Part shown: one piece after another, positions 51,954-62,973 of the stretch
Layout of the letters: each line of letters starts with the position of its first letter
Position numbering within the stretch: the stretch's first letter is position 1
Origin: Euglena gracilis
Lineage: Eukaryota > Euglenida > Euglenophyceae > Euglenales
NCBI GenBank assembly: GCA_039621445.1
Contig: CP154956.1
Location: forward strand, 12,275,443-12,339,442
Direction of reading: 5' to 3'
DNA length: 64,000 bases
Notes under the pieces: model-generated
What the model saw: only the letters and a program-made list of their open reading frames with translations
What the model was told of the DNA's origin: nothing
Database searches by the model: none
Made by a program: the position numbers and the translations under genes

Positions 51954-54196
51954 CTTTAGCATGCCTATTTCTCAGCGCCTTCGTTATCTTTGTGACATGG
52001 AAATATCGATGATGTAGATGCCTCTTTTTGGGGGCTCCCCCCTTCAATTCCAACTGTCAACAATATTTAATTTTAACAAAAAAGCTTCAGTCGGGAAATG
52101 AAACTCACAGGGGATAACTGTCAAATCTTCCCGAAAATAAAATTGCTGAGCACTTTGATTTTGGGGATAGCAAAAATATCAATTTTGTCTGAAACCTTTT
52201 TAAAACCACAGTCGTTGGAAATAGGGGGGGGGTCGCTGAGCTCTTATCCCTTTATGGGTAAGAGCGAAGCTTACCAGGGGGAAAACCCCCTCTCGGGGCT
52301 ACCCCGGGAGAACCAAGGTTTTCAGTATGAACCGACCACCGCCGAAGGAAGTTGTCTGGGAGAGAAATATCCCCATTGGTCCCCCGCATCTTTTGATACC
52401 CTATGGTAATCCTAATTTTGCGTCTGGCCCGAATTGACCTGGGTGAGGGCTTCTGAAAGGTGGTTCAGGGGAAGATGTCCTGCAGATGGTTGCTGAAGTT
52501 GCAGGGTGGGGGTGGAGAAAGGGTTGTTGAAGGGGTTGTTGGGTGGATGGGGGGATGATAGCTGGGGAGGGGGTTGAGGGTTGAAGGCCACGTGTTGGGA
52601 GGGGAATCTGGTGGAGGGGGCGGTGATGGAGCCAAAGCCAAAAAAGGGACCGTAAAACAGGGACTTTCTGCCAGCAAGAAAAACGTGTATTGTGACAATG
52701 ACTTCCCAGGGCCGCCGAGTTGTCCAAAGGGTCCAGTAGAAGAATTCATGTGTCCATGCGACGCCTATCCAATGGTAACCCCCACCCGAAGCTCCCAAAG
52801 GGTTTGGTTTGCCGCCCAAATGGAAAGCCCCCTCCCCCCCTAATACAAAGCTCACTGATGGTGCCGTTCAAAAAACAGCAGAAAAATTTGGGTGGATACA
52901 ACATTTTTTTTTCCAGAAATGTTCCTCCGTTTGGATAATAATTGCTTTTTTGGGGAAATAGGAGGTGCACAACAAAAATTTGGCGGAAGATGTATTTGGC
53001 CACAACTGCAGGCTGCCGAAAGTCATGGAGGCAGGCCACCAGAACAATTTTGATTTCCCCCAAAAATATAAAGCCGCCCTTGAAACCCCGTCTTGAAAGG
53101 GCCTTGAAATCCCGCCCAAATGCAAAGATAAAGCCGGCGGGCCTTCTATTGGGGGGGTTTTTACCTGGCTTTCCTGGACTCCACGACTGGCCAGAGTTAC
53201 GTCCTGAATCCACAGCCTCGTTTTTTTGACGCGATTTTCGGCCGTTTTTACCCATTTTTGGCCCCCAAAAACACAATTTTCCAAATATCTCGAAAACGTC
53301 GCAGAATGCAAGAAAATGTTTAAAAAAAATCAAAGCACTTAGGAGCACTTACAAGAACGCCGTGTCTAACCATATTTTTGATTTTCCATAACTCCCTGCC
53401 CAAGAAACGGCCATTTTTCGAAAAAGAAAAGGATTTTCCCAGAAATTCTCAAAAATGGTGGGGGACCAAAGGAAATGTCCGGGGACCAAAAACAAAGCCC
53501 TGGGAACGCTCCATATGCTTGTATGGTCCCTAGACTCCCTAGACTCCCCGCCCAGCCTGAGAAAGGAACATTTCTTGGCCTGTTTGGGCCGTTTATTTGG
53601 GCCGTCCATTGCGTGCAAATCCCATTACCCGCCCCACCCTCCGGGCACGGAAGGGGGTGACAATTTCCCGTGGTGACAAATTGGCTGGCACAGCCAGGGG
53701 TGACAATTTCCCGGAGGCGTCAATTGCCCAGGGGCGTCAATTGCCCGGGGGCGTCAATTGCCTGGGGAGGGGGGGCGCGGGTAAGACCTCAGCACTGTTC
53801 GAAACCTGGTAGAGGTAGACCTGAGAGCTTCACCCAAACTAACTTTGATTTGGGGGGGTTTATGGATTTTGCCTTCGAAGGTGCAAAAAAAATGTTACAA
53901 TTGAGCTGCACAGCTCAAACTTTTGTGCGGCAGACAGTCAATTTTTGCTGATTTTTGGGATTTTCTTTGCAGTTACATCTTTTGGTATCAAGTTAGACCC
54001 TGGTCCAGGTCCAGGGATGTATGGGAAGCCCTGAGGGTGGTCAGACCCCTAAAACAGGGGGGGGGGTTGGACCCCTCCTCCTACCTCAAAACGGCAAGGG
54101 CTGGGAAAGCTTTTGGTTCTGTGGACGGTCAAAGGGCTGGAAACCAGGCAAAATTGTTGGAAAATGCCTGATTTTTTGAAAATTAATCCATCATGA
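51954..54196. other. repeat field
   Basis: 52245 carries the CTTATCCCTTTATGGGT word also at 21425. 52.81-53.13 kb is an inverted relative of 61.50-61.90 kb (GGTGGATACAACATTTTTTTT, TAAAGCC words). 53.65-53.76 kb has short GGGCGTCAATTGCC tandem units. No supported genes. Confidence 0.4.
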
Positions 54197-54334
54197 GATC
54201 CAACCATAACCTATGGCAAACACAGCCCTAAACCTCTCACCTGATCCAACCATAACCTATGGCAAACACAGCCCTAAACCTCTCACCTGATCCAACCATA
54301 ACCTATGGCAAACACAGCCTAAAACCTCTCATCT
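54197..54334. repeat. 46-bp minisatellite, three units
   Basis: GATCCAACCATAACCTATGG-containing units start at 54197, 54243 and 54289; the first two are identical and the third has a few changes. Confidence 0.95.
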
Positions 54335-54386
54335 GAGGAGGGTTTCAATGCAATGGGGGTGTAAAGGTAGTTGCATCATGCCACAG

Positions 54387-54700
54387 CAGGGCGGTCCTTA
54401 AGCAAATCAAGAAAAAAAATCTGCTGTCCCAGCACACTCAATGAAAATATACAGGAAAATGGGCAAAGAAATTTGGCATTCTTCGGTGAGAACAGGTCGA
54501 CATCAGGGGAAAATACTGATTCTTGGGGTCCTTGGACCATTGCCCATCCACCCAAATCATCAGAAAAATGTGTTTTTTGGACTTTTTAATTTTGGACCCC
54601 GTTCAAGTCCCAGTCCGGCCCTTGGTCGGTCCTTTGGTCGAAAGGGGGGCGGTCCTTAAGGAAATAAAAACAACTTTCCTGTCCCTTAAGGACCGCCCTG
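54387..54700. mobile_element. hAT-type MITE, 314 bp
   Basis: The ends are CAGGGCGGTCCTTAAG and its inverse. The target duplication is TGCCACAG (54379-54386) and TGTCACAG (54701-54708), with one mismatch. It is a sister copy of 47112-47416; an internal GGGGGGCGGTCCTTAAGGAA (54647) repeats the terminal motif, as the other copy also does at 47361. Confidence 0.9.
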
Positions 54701-57001
54701 TGTCACAGATTAGGTGGGAAATGCACTGCCATGCACGCACGGCCGTGCACTTTTTTGAAAACCACCCGCCCATTACCCGTCATCCAACGCCCCATCCACC
54801 AACCTCCCAAAGCCACCAAAAACGGCAGAAAAAACTGAATTCTTTTTTTCAGCCAGGCTGGGCTGACTCAGCGTGCGTCCAACCCCCAAGGTCCAGCTTC
54901 CAAATCCACCCAACCCACTCATGAACTCGAAACCCCCCTTCTGTGGGTCACAGAAAGGCTATGCAGATTTACGGCGCCCAAGGAATGGGACCACATCAAT
55001 TGTGGACATTAAATCATGATCGCTTGCACAGAAATGTGAGAAAATACGATCAGTGGGTTCACAGCTCACAGAGTTATCAATACACCAACACCAAGTGAAA
55101 ATCAACTGGATGCTGGAAGCTCAAGCACAGAAAACGTGAGAAACAGTGGTCGAATATACAATCAAATTTCGAGAAGCATGAGGAATACACATCAGCAACA
55201 GCCAAAAAAAGTTTCCAGGCAAATGCAAGCTGGACATTTCCGGAAGTATTAAGTCAAACCATCAGGAAATTATGCACGGTGCTCTTTTGAGCGAGTGTAG
55301 TTGTGTGCATTAAATTCTTCATCACCACAAACTTGGATGCCTTTCAAAACAATACAGAGTCAGCAAAAAAGCCTTGGGATACTGAAGATGCATTTGGCAT
55401 GGAAGTCCTCTCATTTGCGAAATGTGATCCCTGAGGGTGATATGAACACACGGGTCACTACCGCCGGCGTCCTTTGCTAGTGGAGAATATCGCGGTGGTC
55501 CAGATACCCATCGTGCTTGGCATCATCACAGGTGGTCTCGGTTCTCACTGGCTGTGTCATCAGGCACGGAGCACTCAAAAAAATGGGAATACAACAAAAT
55601 GATGCACCTCCTGGCCAGGAAACAAGCAGGACTTGTGGCACCACCACAAACAAATCCTTGGCTTTGTTCAGCCATATTCCCATCATCACGAACCAACTCT
55701 GAGAGACAACCTGCTCCAGTCGTTGGAAAGCATCCAAGCACTCTTCAATGTCATCTGTGGGGCCAGATGCCTGCTGTTCTGGACTGGTGCCACTGATGGT
55801 TCCACTGAGCCAAATCTCCAACGTTCGTGGTGTGTGACAGGCAACTGTGTGGTGACCTTGCCTGTGCTCACCAGCATCGCTAGGGTGAAATCCGACTGCG
55901 AGACACCGTGGAATTCGGCGATGTGGGGAAGTGCAAATCAGTCAAGGACGTGCCCCCCCCCCGAACTACTCAAAACTTCATTCAGGCATGACATAAGGAG
56001 CATACCTTGGAACACACTTCGTTTGAGAACATCCCGTTTTTATGGTATCCTTTTCCAAATTTTCAAAATTAGGAGGGGTTTCGTTCCTCCAAATTACCAA
56101 TTTTTGTCCACATCAATTTTGTCCAGAAAACAATTTTCTTTGGAATCGTTGGGGTGGGGGATTGGATTTTATCCATGAAGTGTAATAATTGTACATCCCT
56201 GCAATGGGATCAACTCCTACAGAGAGTCTCTGTGAGCATATTTACCCCAACCCCATGCCTTCAAACAGCCCCCACCGTCGCACCTCCCCAGGGCAGGGGG
56301 GCGCAGCTTCAGCATCGTGACCTGGCGGGCGATGACGCGGTACTCCTCCGGGCTGAGTTGGTCCCCGAACTGCCGCTCCACCGCCTCCTCCATCCGCCGC
56401 TGGCGCAGCTGCGCGCCGCGGGCCACCGCCGCGGGGGAAGGACGGCGCATTGCCGATAAATAAATAAGTAAATAAATAATAATAAGTAAATATATAATAA
56501 TAAGTATAAATATAATAATATAAATATATATATTATATATAAATATAATAATACGTGAATAAATAATCCCGGCACATTCAAATAAAGAGTCAAAAAGAAA
56601 GTAGGCGGAAAGCTCGAGATTATTCGGCGAGAACAGGACGATGTCAGAGGGAAAATTGATTCCTGGCATACTCAGATGCCAATCAAAAAGACTTGACTTG
56701 TTTGACCCATTTGCACCCCTTGTGCCTAAGGGCTGGGGCAGCCCTTGTTTTTATTTATTTATTGAAAACACCTTCCTTCAAAAACTGGATGAAGCGGGAT
56801 GGAGGAAATCAGGCATTTTCTTTCAATTGTTGGGAAAATTGTGGATGGATCCTGAACAAGACAAGAGAATGTTTGGACGAAATTTCTGGCATAATTGCCT
56901 GTGAAAAAAATCTTCCACACTGATGTTAGGGCAATATTTTTCTAGAATTTGCCCAGTCCAAACACCTGTATCATGTTGATCAGACACGGATTACACACAG
57001 A
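54701..57001. other. spacer with two coding-like islands
   Basis: 55480-55940 is open on both strands with protein-like composition (minus: IEECLDAFQRLEQVVSQSWF; plus: LESIQALFNVICGARCLLFW), so strand and reality are undecided. An AT repeat lies at 56.45-56.56 kb. The island at 56.30-56.46 kb is described separately. Confidence 0.3.
56300..56456 (-). CDS. candidate cytosolic C-terminal exon, possibly of the K+ channel
   Basis: The minus frame reads MRRPSPAAVARGAQLRQRRM, then EEAVERQFGDQLSPEEYRVI, up to a possible donor GGGAG|GTGCGA. It is GC-rich and charged, on the same strand and directly downstream of the channel's last membrane segment, where TPK channels carry charged cytosolic tails. 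The joining phase to the M4 exon could not be fixed, so it may belong to another gene. Confidence 0.35.
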
Positions 57002-60000
57002 TTAGCTGAGGTGAGCCGCAGGCTGGATTGGGAGCCTCGACAACGAACTGAACGCGCGGGCGGTTAGCAGGGTTCCAGCCAGGATGTACACCGTGGCGAA
57101 AATGCGCCCCGGCTGCGACTTGTTTCCACCCACTGTCTATGGCAGACGTAACGAACACCCCCTCAATGCCCTTTGGGAAATGCCAACAGCACTGGCGGCG
57201 GCATGGAATAAGGGAAATCCCTAAAAAGTTGCCATAGCGTGGTAACAACAGCAACTGCAACAACAACAACATTGCGTGGCAACAGCATATTTTTTTGGAC
57301 ATGTTCACACACACACGCGCGCGCACGCACATGTTTAAATGCCTGAAAAATCGTTCCCAGCTGGAAATTTTCCAGCGATTGGACGGGATTTCAGCAAAAT
57401 GACTGGAAAAATGTCAATCAATCAACATCAATGAATTTTTAAAATGTCAGTCAATCAAAAAAAACCAATGCTTTGGTCCCAGGGGTCAGATTTTTTTCCG
57501 CCCAAATACAACCTCTAAATTTTAACCCTCCTGCAATTTATAACACAGAATCAGGGTTTTTTTTTAAAGACCGGGGGGGGGAGGGGGGGTCCCCCCACCC
57601 ACCCACTCCCTGGGGGGGCCCCCCGGGGGGGGGGTCCCGGGGGACCCACAAAAAATCGCGAAAAATGCTAAAAATAGCACTTTCCCAAACATCTTCGGCC
57701 GAAAAGTATATCCCACCCCCCTCTGGGGGGAGCCCCCCCGGGGGGGGGGGCTCAGCCGGCACCCACCCACCCCCCCACGGAGCTCCACGACTAAAAAAAC
57801 CCCTGCACAGAATATGTAATACATACTGCCCTTCAACTAAAAAACCCGAAGGGTTTTGAAATACCACCCAATTTAAACTGGGGGTTAACATTGGGGAGGG
57901 GCAGGCATTAGTTTTTAAGGTACCTCAAAAAAAACACTTAAAATGCAGGGATTTGTGCTTATCCTTTTTTGGGGGGTCAAATTCTTATCCGTAGTTATCC
58001 GTAATTATCCGTAGTTATCCGTAGTTATCCTTATTTGCTAAAATACCCTTTCTGACAGGGGATATTCATCTAGAAATGGCTGCAATTGAAAAGATGAAGA
58101 GAGTTGATCATCAAAAAAACTCAGGAATGCCTAAACTTTGCGAAATATGACAATCAAAACAGAAAACGACAAGCATCCAAGGCAGATGGAAACGACAATG
58201 TCCGGTGTGGGTTTTTTAATCTTTCATCCACCGTTCTTCACAATTACCGTTGCAGAAGATGTCAACGGCTGCCTGCCGGAGGTCAGACGACATCTTCTGT
58301 CGGTTTTTAACATCAATGACACCGGCCAAACTGAAAGCAGCCCATCTCTTCATAGGATGATGCATGCTGCCAAATGGAAAATTGTTGCGAAAAAAAGCTG
58401 AAGAAAAGGGTTGCTCGAAAGACTGTTCAATCACTGCACTAGAGACAGGAAAATAGACATAAGGAAAAACAGCCTCAGAAAGGGCGGGCCCAGAAAGGCC
58501 AAATATCCGTATTTATCCTTATTTGGACTTTTTGGCTCATCCGTAGTTATCCGTAGTTATCCATTTTTATCCGTATTTGGGGCTTTCACGCTTATCCGTA
58601 GTTATCCGTAGTTATCCGTAGTTATCCATTTCAGGATAAGCACAAATCCCTGTAAAATGCCTGAAAAAACGTCTTAAATTTTTTGGCCAAAATGCCTTAA
58701 AATGCCTTGCAGTGCGACAAAAATGATAGGAAACAAAAACGATGGGAAACGATGGCAACAACAGGGCAATTGTCGAAACTTCAAAGCTCAAAAAGATGTG
58801 TTTCTTGACTTTTTGATTTTGGACCACGTTCAAAATCAAAAAAGTTGGTTCGATGCCCGGATTGACCTTGGAAAAGGCACCTTAAGAGCCTGAAAATGTC
58901 TTAAAAAATACTTTTCAATTTGAAAAAAGAAAATCTTAAAAAATAATGCCTGGGGGGTTTATCAGCACGCCGCCCTTGGTCTTTGCGCAGGAGCCAGCAA
59001 GTGTCCGGGGTAGGAGTCGCCGTAGCCGATGGTTGTCATGGTCACCGTGGCCCAGTACATGCCGTCCAGCCAGCCAGCCCCTTCCAGGAGGCAGTAGGGC
59101 AACGCCCCAGCTGGAGGCTACCACACTGCAGGCGTCTGGCCAGGAAGGCATTCCGTGGGGGCGGGCGGGAGGACTGTATCAAGTTAAATGTTTTTCGCAG
59201 CCAAATTAAAAAAAAACAAGAATGAGAGGCCCCACCCATCCATCAGAGTGGAGTGCGGAGGGGAAGAGGAAGTCTGGAGTCTGTCCCTTGTTCCTCATAT
59301 TGCATCCCTCCCCCATACCCCTGACAACGAGGGATGAGAAATACAACCCTGGACGTCCTGGGGAAAAAGTCACGGGAAAAACATGAAAGGACAAATGAGT
59401 CTTCTGTCCTCCACCGCAGATATTATTCAGTTGTGGACTGGAAAAGCCGGCAACTGTATCTTTGGTGGCTTGGGTGGATGGGGGATGGTCTGAAGAAGCT
59501 AGACATCAATTTTCCCCCAGGATGCAGTGTTTTTGCCAGATGTTGCGAGTTTTCTGTCCAGTTTTGGCTGATTTTTGGTCGAATGTGCTGGTGTAGAGTA
59601 GGCAGGGGGGGGGGGCTGTTATTTGGTCTTTTTGGTGGGAAACCCTTGGAGGGGGCTTCTATTTGGAAGAGTTCAAATTGGGGGGTTTAATGTGGTTAGA
59701 AAAATATTTTTTCACCTTGTCACTTGCAACCCTCCCGTGTCCAACGAACACTTTGTTGAGAAAAGTTGCAGTCCGAATAGGGGTGTTTGTTGGAACAGTG
59801 TGCATTTGGACACAGGGGAGGGGTGGGGAAGGAATGGCAAACTGCCACTGCCAGGCTTGCGTTTAACAGCAACTGGGGGGAGTGCCCATAAAGCGCCCGG
59901 GAAACTGTAACCTGACAGGTTGGCTGGCACCAGGGACCCGGACAGTTTCCTGGGCATGACAGTTTCCCCGGGGGGGGGGGTGTAGTTTGCAGGCATTCCC

Positions 60001-62973
60001 CCGACTGGAAGCGGACGCTGACAGGGTTGCTGGTTTGAAAACCCTGCGGACCGAATTGGACCAGCAAGGCAGGGGCAGCGGGGCAGGGCAGGAGGATGGC
60101 GCCCACCGCCGCCAGCAGCTCGGCCGCAACGCGCGCCGGGGACCGCCGCCGGCAGGCGTTTTTTAAGATCCCTTGGGGGGTCCCCCACCAGCCCGGTGCG
60201 GGAACAGGGGTTTCTTTTTAGTCGTGGACCCCGGGGGGTAGGGTGGGTGGGGTGGGTGGGTCTGGCCGAGCCCCCTTGGGGGGGACCCCCCCGGAGGGGG
60301 GGTGGGATATACTTTTCGGCGCCAAAGGCGCTGAAAATTTTTGAAAACGGTGCTATTTTTCGCACTTTTCGGATTTTTGGCCATTTTCGGGGAAAAGTGG
60401 GTGGATCCCCTGGGACCCCCCCGGGGGCAGGCCCCCCCAGGGGGTGGGTGGGTGGGGGGAGACACCCTCCAGTCATAAAAAAAGCGCAGGACCCTCCCCC
60501 CAGGGAAGGGGGGTGGGGAGGCCCCCCAAAATCGGGCAGTCCAAGGGCATTCCAAAAATAATTTTATTTGTGGCGCTTCATGCCAAAACCCATACCCCGC
60601 TTGGGGGGTCTTCTGACTTAAAGAGAAGCCTGGCCGCTGGACAGCGACGGCGGCAGCCAGGAAGTGGTCCAGCAGAACCCCCACTGCCAGCGCGATGAGG
60701 GTCACGGCGCTAAAGGCCCCGGGCAACGGCCCGCGGAATCGGTTACCGGATTGGTCGGCTGGGACCCCAACAGTTTCCCGGCCCCAGGGCTGGGCAACCC
60801 TCCCCTCAGGGGTTTAAAGACTGGCCCCCCCCACTCACCCATGGGGGCATACCCCACCCACATTTTGGGGTCTATTTTGGATCAAAAAATCGGCAATTTG
60901 CGTAAAAAAAAAGCCAAAAAAAGGGCCAAAACCTCAACCCGCAAAGCCCTTGGGGGTGCCCCTGGGAGGGGAGGGGGTCTGGCAGACCCACTCCCCCCGG
61001 GTCCAACCTTTGAAAAATCCCCCTCCAAAGGGCTTCCCGTGTAACAAAAAAAACTCCGTCCCATCACATTCAATTCAACATCCACAAGCAAAATGACCTG
61101 AAAAATGGCCATATTTTGACAAAAGAAAACAGGTCGACTTTGGGATAAAGGGGTATCCTTGGACCATCACCCATCCACGCAAAAACAGCAAAAAATTCTA
61201 CTTTTCAATGACCCCCTTCGACCCCCGGATCGGCCATTGGCCGTCCCCTAGGCTCAAGGGAGGCCCTCCAGGGAAAAAAATCCCTCATGGACCGCCCACC
61301 CATCCTAGAGGAAACCCAGAAACCCAATGGGTGGTCAACGGGGGGGGAGATCGATCTCCCAACCTCCATCTTTGTGGGGGGCGACCACCTCTACCTCCCC
61401 CAGAAGGAGTTGACAGATCAGCATGGCAGCCCAACTGACAACCAGCAGCCCCGTCCCCCAATATCACTCTCTGGGTGTTGAACCCCCCCAAATATAAGCC
61501 CCCCAGCTTCATAGTTGGGCAGGATTTCAAGACCCTCAGGGGGGAGGGTTTTATGTCATTCATATTTGGGTGGGGTCTTATATTACTTGAGGGGAAGTCA
61601 AAGTTTTTGTGGTGGGTGGCCTTCAACAGCAGTCAGATACCAATTTTATGGTTGTGTAAATCTCATCCTAAATCTAAATCTAAATTTTGGTTGTGTACAA
61701 ATTTATTTTCACCAAAAATGTGCAATTCTTATCCAAAAATGGAGCATTTTTAAAGAAAAAAATGTGTTGTATCCACCCAAAATCTTTCAACTTTTTCATG
61801 AATGGCACCATTGTCTGAAGACATATCAGAGGGCTTTATACTTTGGTGGCAAAATCAGACCCCTGGGGGCATTAAAATTGGGGAGGCTTATGTTTGGGGG
61901 GGGGGGCGTTATATTTGGAAGGAGGATTTCCTTGGATGGCCAAACTGGCCCGTTATTATCATTGTTGTTGTTGTTGTTTGGAAAAAAGTTCTTTTTTGTA
62001 GCATTCCTCTGAAAATGAAAATCCCGCACATGCGTCCATCTCGGGTCTTCTAGGGGGCAGGACCTGGCCATTGGCTTGTCTCAATCCAGATAGCGGAGGA
62101 TTCCTCCAAAGCCTTGCGCAATCTGGACAGCAAGCAAATTGGGGGGGGTATGCCAGCCAAGGGGGCGTTCAATGGCGTTCAGTGAAAACAATACCCATTT
62201 CTCTCACCAAAGAACAAGACAAAAGAAGGAAAAGGCTGGGTCGATAGCTGCAACCAAAATGAATGCTGGTCGCTGGACATCAGTATACAGAACAGCTTCC
62301 CGATTGAGGTGTGAGGCGCGGGTGCTGGAACGCTCAGGGAGTTGGCTCTGACTCCCTCATCAACCACAGGATACAAAATCATAATATTTGCCAATCACCC
62401 CAAGGCAATTGAACCGGTCAGCCTGGCCCTTCTGGATCCAAGGTGTCAGTGTTTCATGTTGAGCATTATGAAAAACACATATCCAAATGTTTTTACTTGG
62501 TTATGAGTGATGTCAAATAGTCGTCTTTTCGGTTCAACAGCCTGACTGTGAAAGAAATGAGATGCAACTGGTCATCAGAAGTCCGTGATTCAGCCCTGAG
62601 CTAAGTGCAGCTTGAACTTCATTTGTTACAAAAGTTGATGTGATGGAAATGCTGCAAAAGAATAGATCAGAATGTAGGGCCAACAGGTCAGTCCAAGGTT
62701 TGTTAAGACCTTGTGTATGTTATTGTTTTTGACAAAAACGTGCTGAAAAAGCAGATGAAATCAAACCTCAAGCATTATGAAACCTCAAGTGATAAAATCA
62801 TTACCCACAAGTTCTGTCAAAACTAAACTTTGAGCAGGCATTGGCAACAACAAGGACCCGGGAGGGATAGAGGTCGCCGTAGCCCACCATAGTCAGCGTC
62901 ACCACAGCAAAGTACGTTGCATCCACAACAGTGCCGACGGACATACTCCTCTCCCACCCAGCATCCTCTCGCC
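57002..62973 (-). CDS. two-pore-domain K+ channel (TPK-like), five exons seen, 5' end missing
   Basis: Exons in order: 62973-62858 with pore 1 (VDATYFAVVTLTMVGYGDLY); about 60756-60633 with M2 (GAFSAVTLIALAVGVLLDHF); 60152-60047 with M3 (VAAELLAAVGAILLPCPAAP); 59117-58995 with pore 2 (GMYWATVTMTTIGYGDSYPG); and 57112-57002 with M4 (GRIFATVYILAGTLLTARAF). P1-M2-M3-P2-M4 is the order of a two-pore channel with GYGD in both filters, so it conducts K+ as a dimer. M1 and the start codon should lie right of 62973. Pore 2 to M4 joins in phase with a GC-AG intron. M2 to M3 is separated only by the 480-bp element at 60153, whose removal with one target repeat keeps the frame. If M4 is terminal the protein stops at TAA 57002-57004. 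Confidence 0.75.
57552..57805. mobile_element. inverted-repeat element, 254 bp, perfect 8-bp TSD, in a channel intron
   Basis: The ends are CAGGGTTTTTTTTTAAAGACC and ...CTCCACGACTAAAAAAACCCCTG. The flanking repeat CACAGAAT (57544-57551, 57806-57813) is perfect. The interior matches 44854-45125 block for block, ending in GAAAAGTATATCC. It sits between the pore-2 and M4 exons. Confidence 0.85.
57946..58652. mobile_element. inverted-end element with subterminal (TTATCCGTAG)n arrays
   Basis: The ends CAGGGATTTGTGCTTATCC are perfect inverted repeats, flanked by TAAAATG on both sides (57939-57945, 58653-58659). Both subterminal zones carry tandem TTATCCGTAG decamers (57.98-58.03 and 58.50-58.63 kb). 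Subterminal arrays like these are transposase-binding sites in hAT elements. Between them lies 0.45 kb with no intact transposase frame. Confidence 0.8.
59600..60046. repeat. dispersed repeat between channel exons
   Basis: It contains GACAGGTTGGCTGGCACCAGGGACC and two GACAGTTTCC words, shared with 46.2 kb, and ends at GGTTTGAAAACCCTG exactly where the M3 coding sequence stops. CCCTG is the usual right end of the inverted-repeat elements. Confidence 0.45.
60153..60632. mobile_element. introner-like hAT-type element, 480 bp, between M2 and M3 of the K+ channel
   Basis: The ends are CAGGCGTTTTTTAAG and ...CTTAAAGAGAAGCCTG. The flanking repeats are GCCGCCGG (60145-60152) and GCCGCTGG (60633-60640), 7 of 8 matching. 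A nested relative of the 57552 element lies inside in inverse orientation (60205 to about 60490, with TCGGCGCCAAAGGCGCTGA). Excising the element with one repeat copy fuses the reading frames (AVAVQR to RSPARVAAELL). No AG exists at the 3' boundary on the coding strand. Confidence 0.8.
61047..61310. mobile_element. decayed MITE copy in a channel intron
   Basis: CACATTCAATTCAACATCC, CCTTGGACCATCACCCATCCA, GGCCATTGGCCGTCCC and CATGGACCGCCC match the internal and end words of the CAGGGCGGTCC family. The ends are degraded. Confidence 0.5.
61480..61930. repeat. AAATATAAGCCCCCC-type repeat in a channel intron
   Basis: The left end has CCCCCCAAATATAAGCCCCC and the right end the inverse (GGGCGTTATATTTGGAAGG). 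The middle matches 52.81-53.13 kb in inverted orientation. Confidence 0.55.
61931..62857. other. intronic spacer of the K+ channel
   Basis: Low-copy sequence with a short (GTT)n run at 61.96 kb. Nothing else is recognised. Confidence 0.3.

Noticed and set aside
54197-54334. Three regular repeats considered as a CRISPR array
   Set aside because: The units are contiguous without spacers and the DNA is eukaryotic; it is a minisatellite.
55477-56178. Open frames on both strands at 55.5-56.2 kb taken as a gene
   Set aside because: Both strands look equally protein-like and no splice, start or family evidence separates them.
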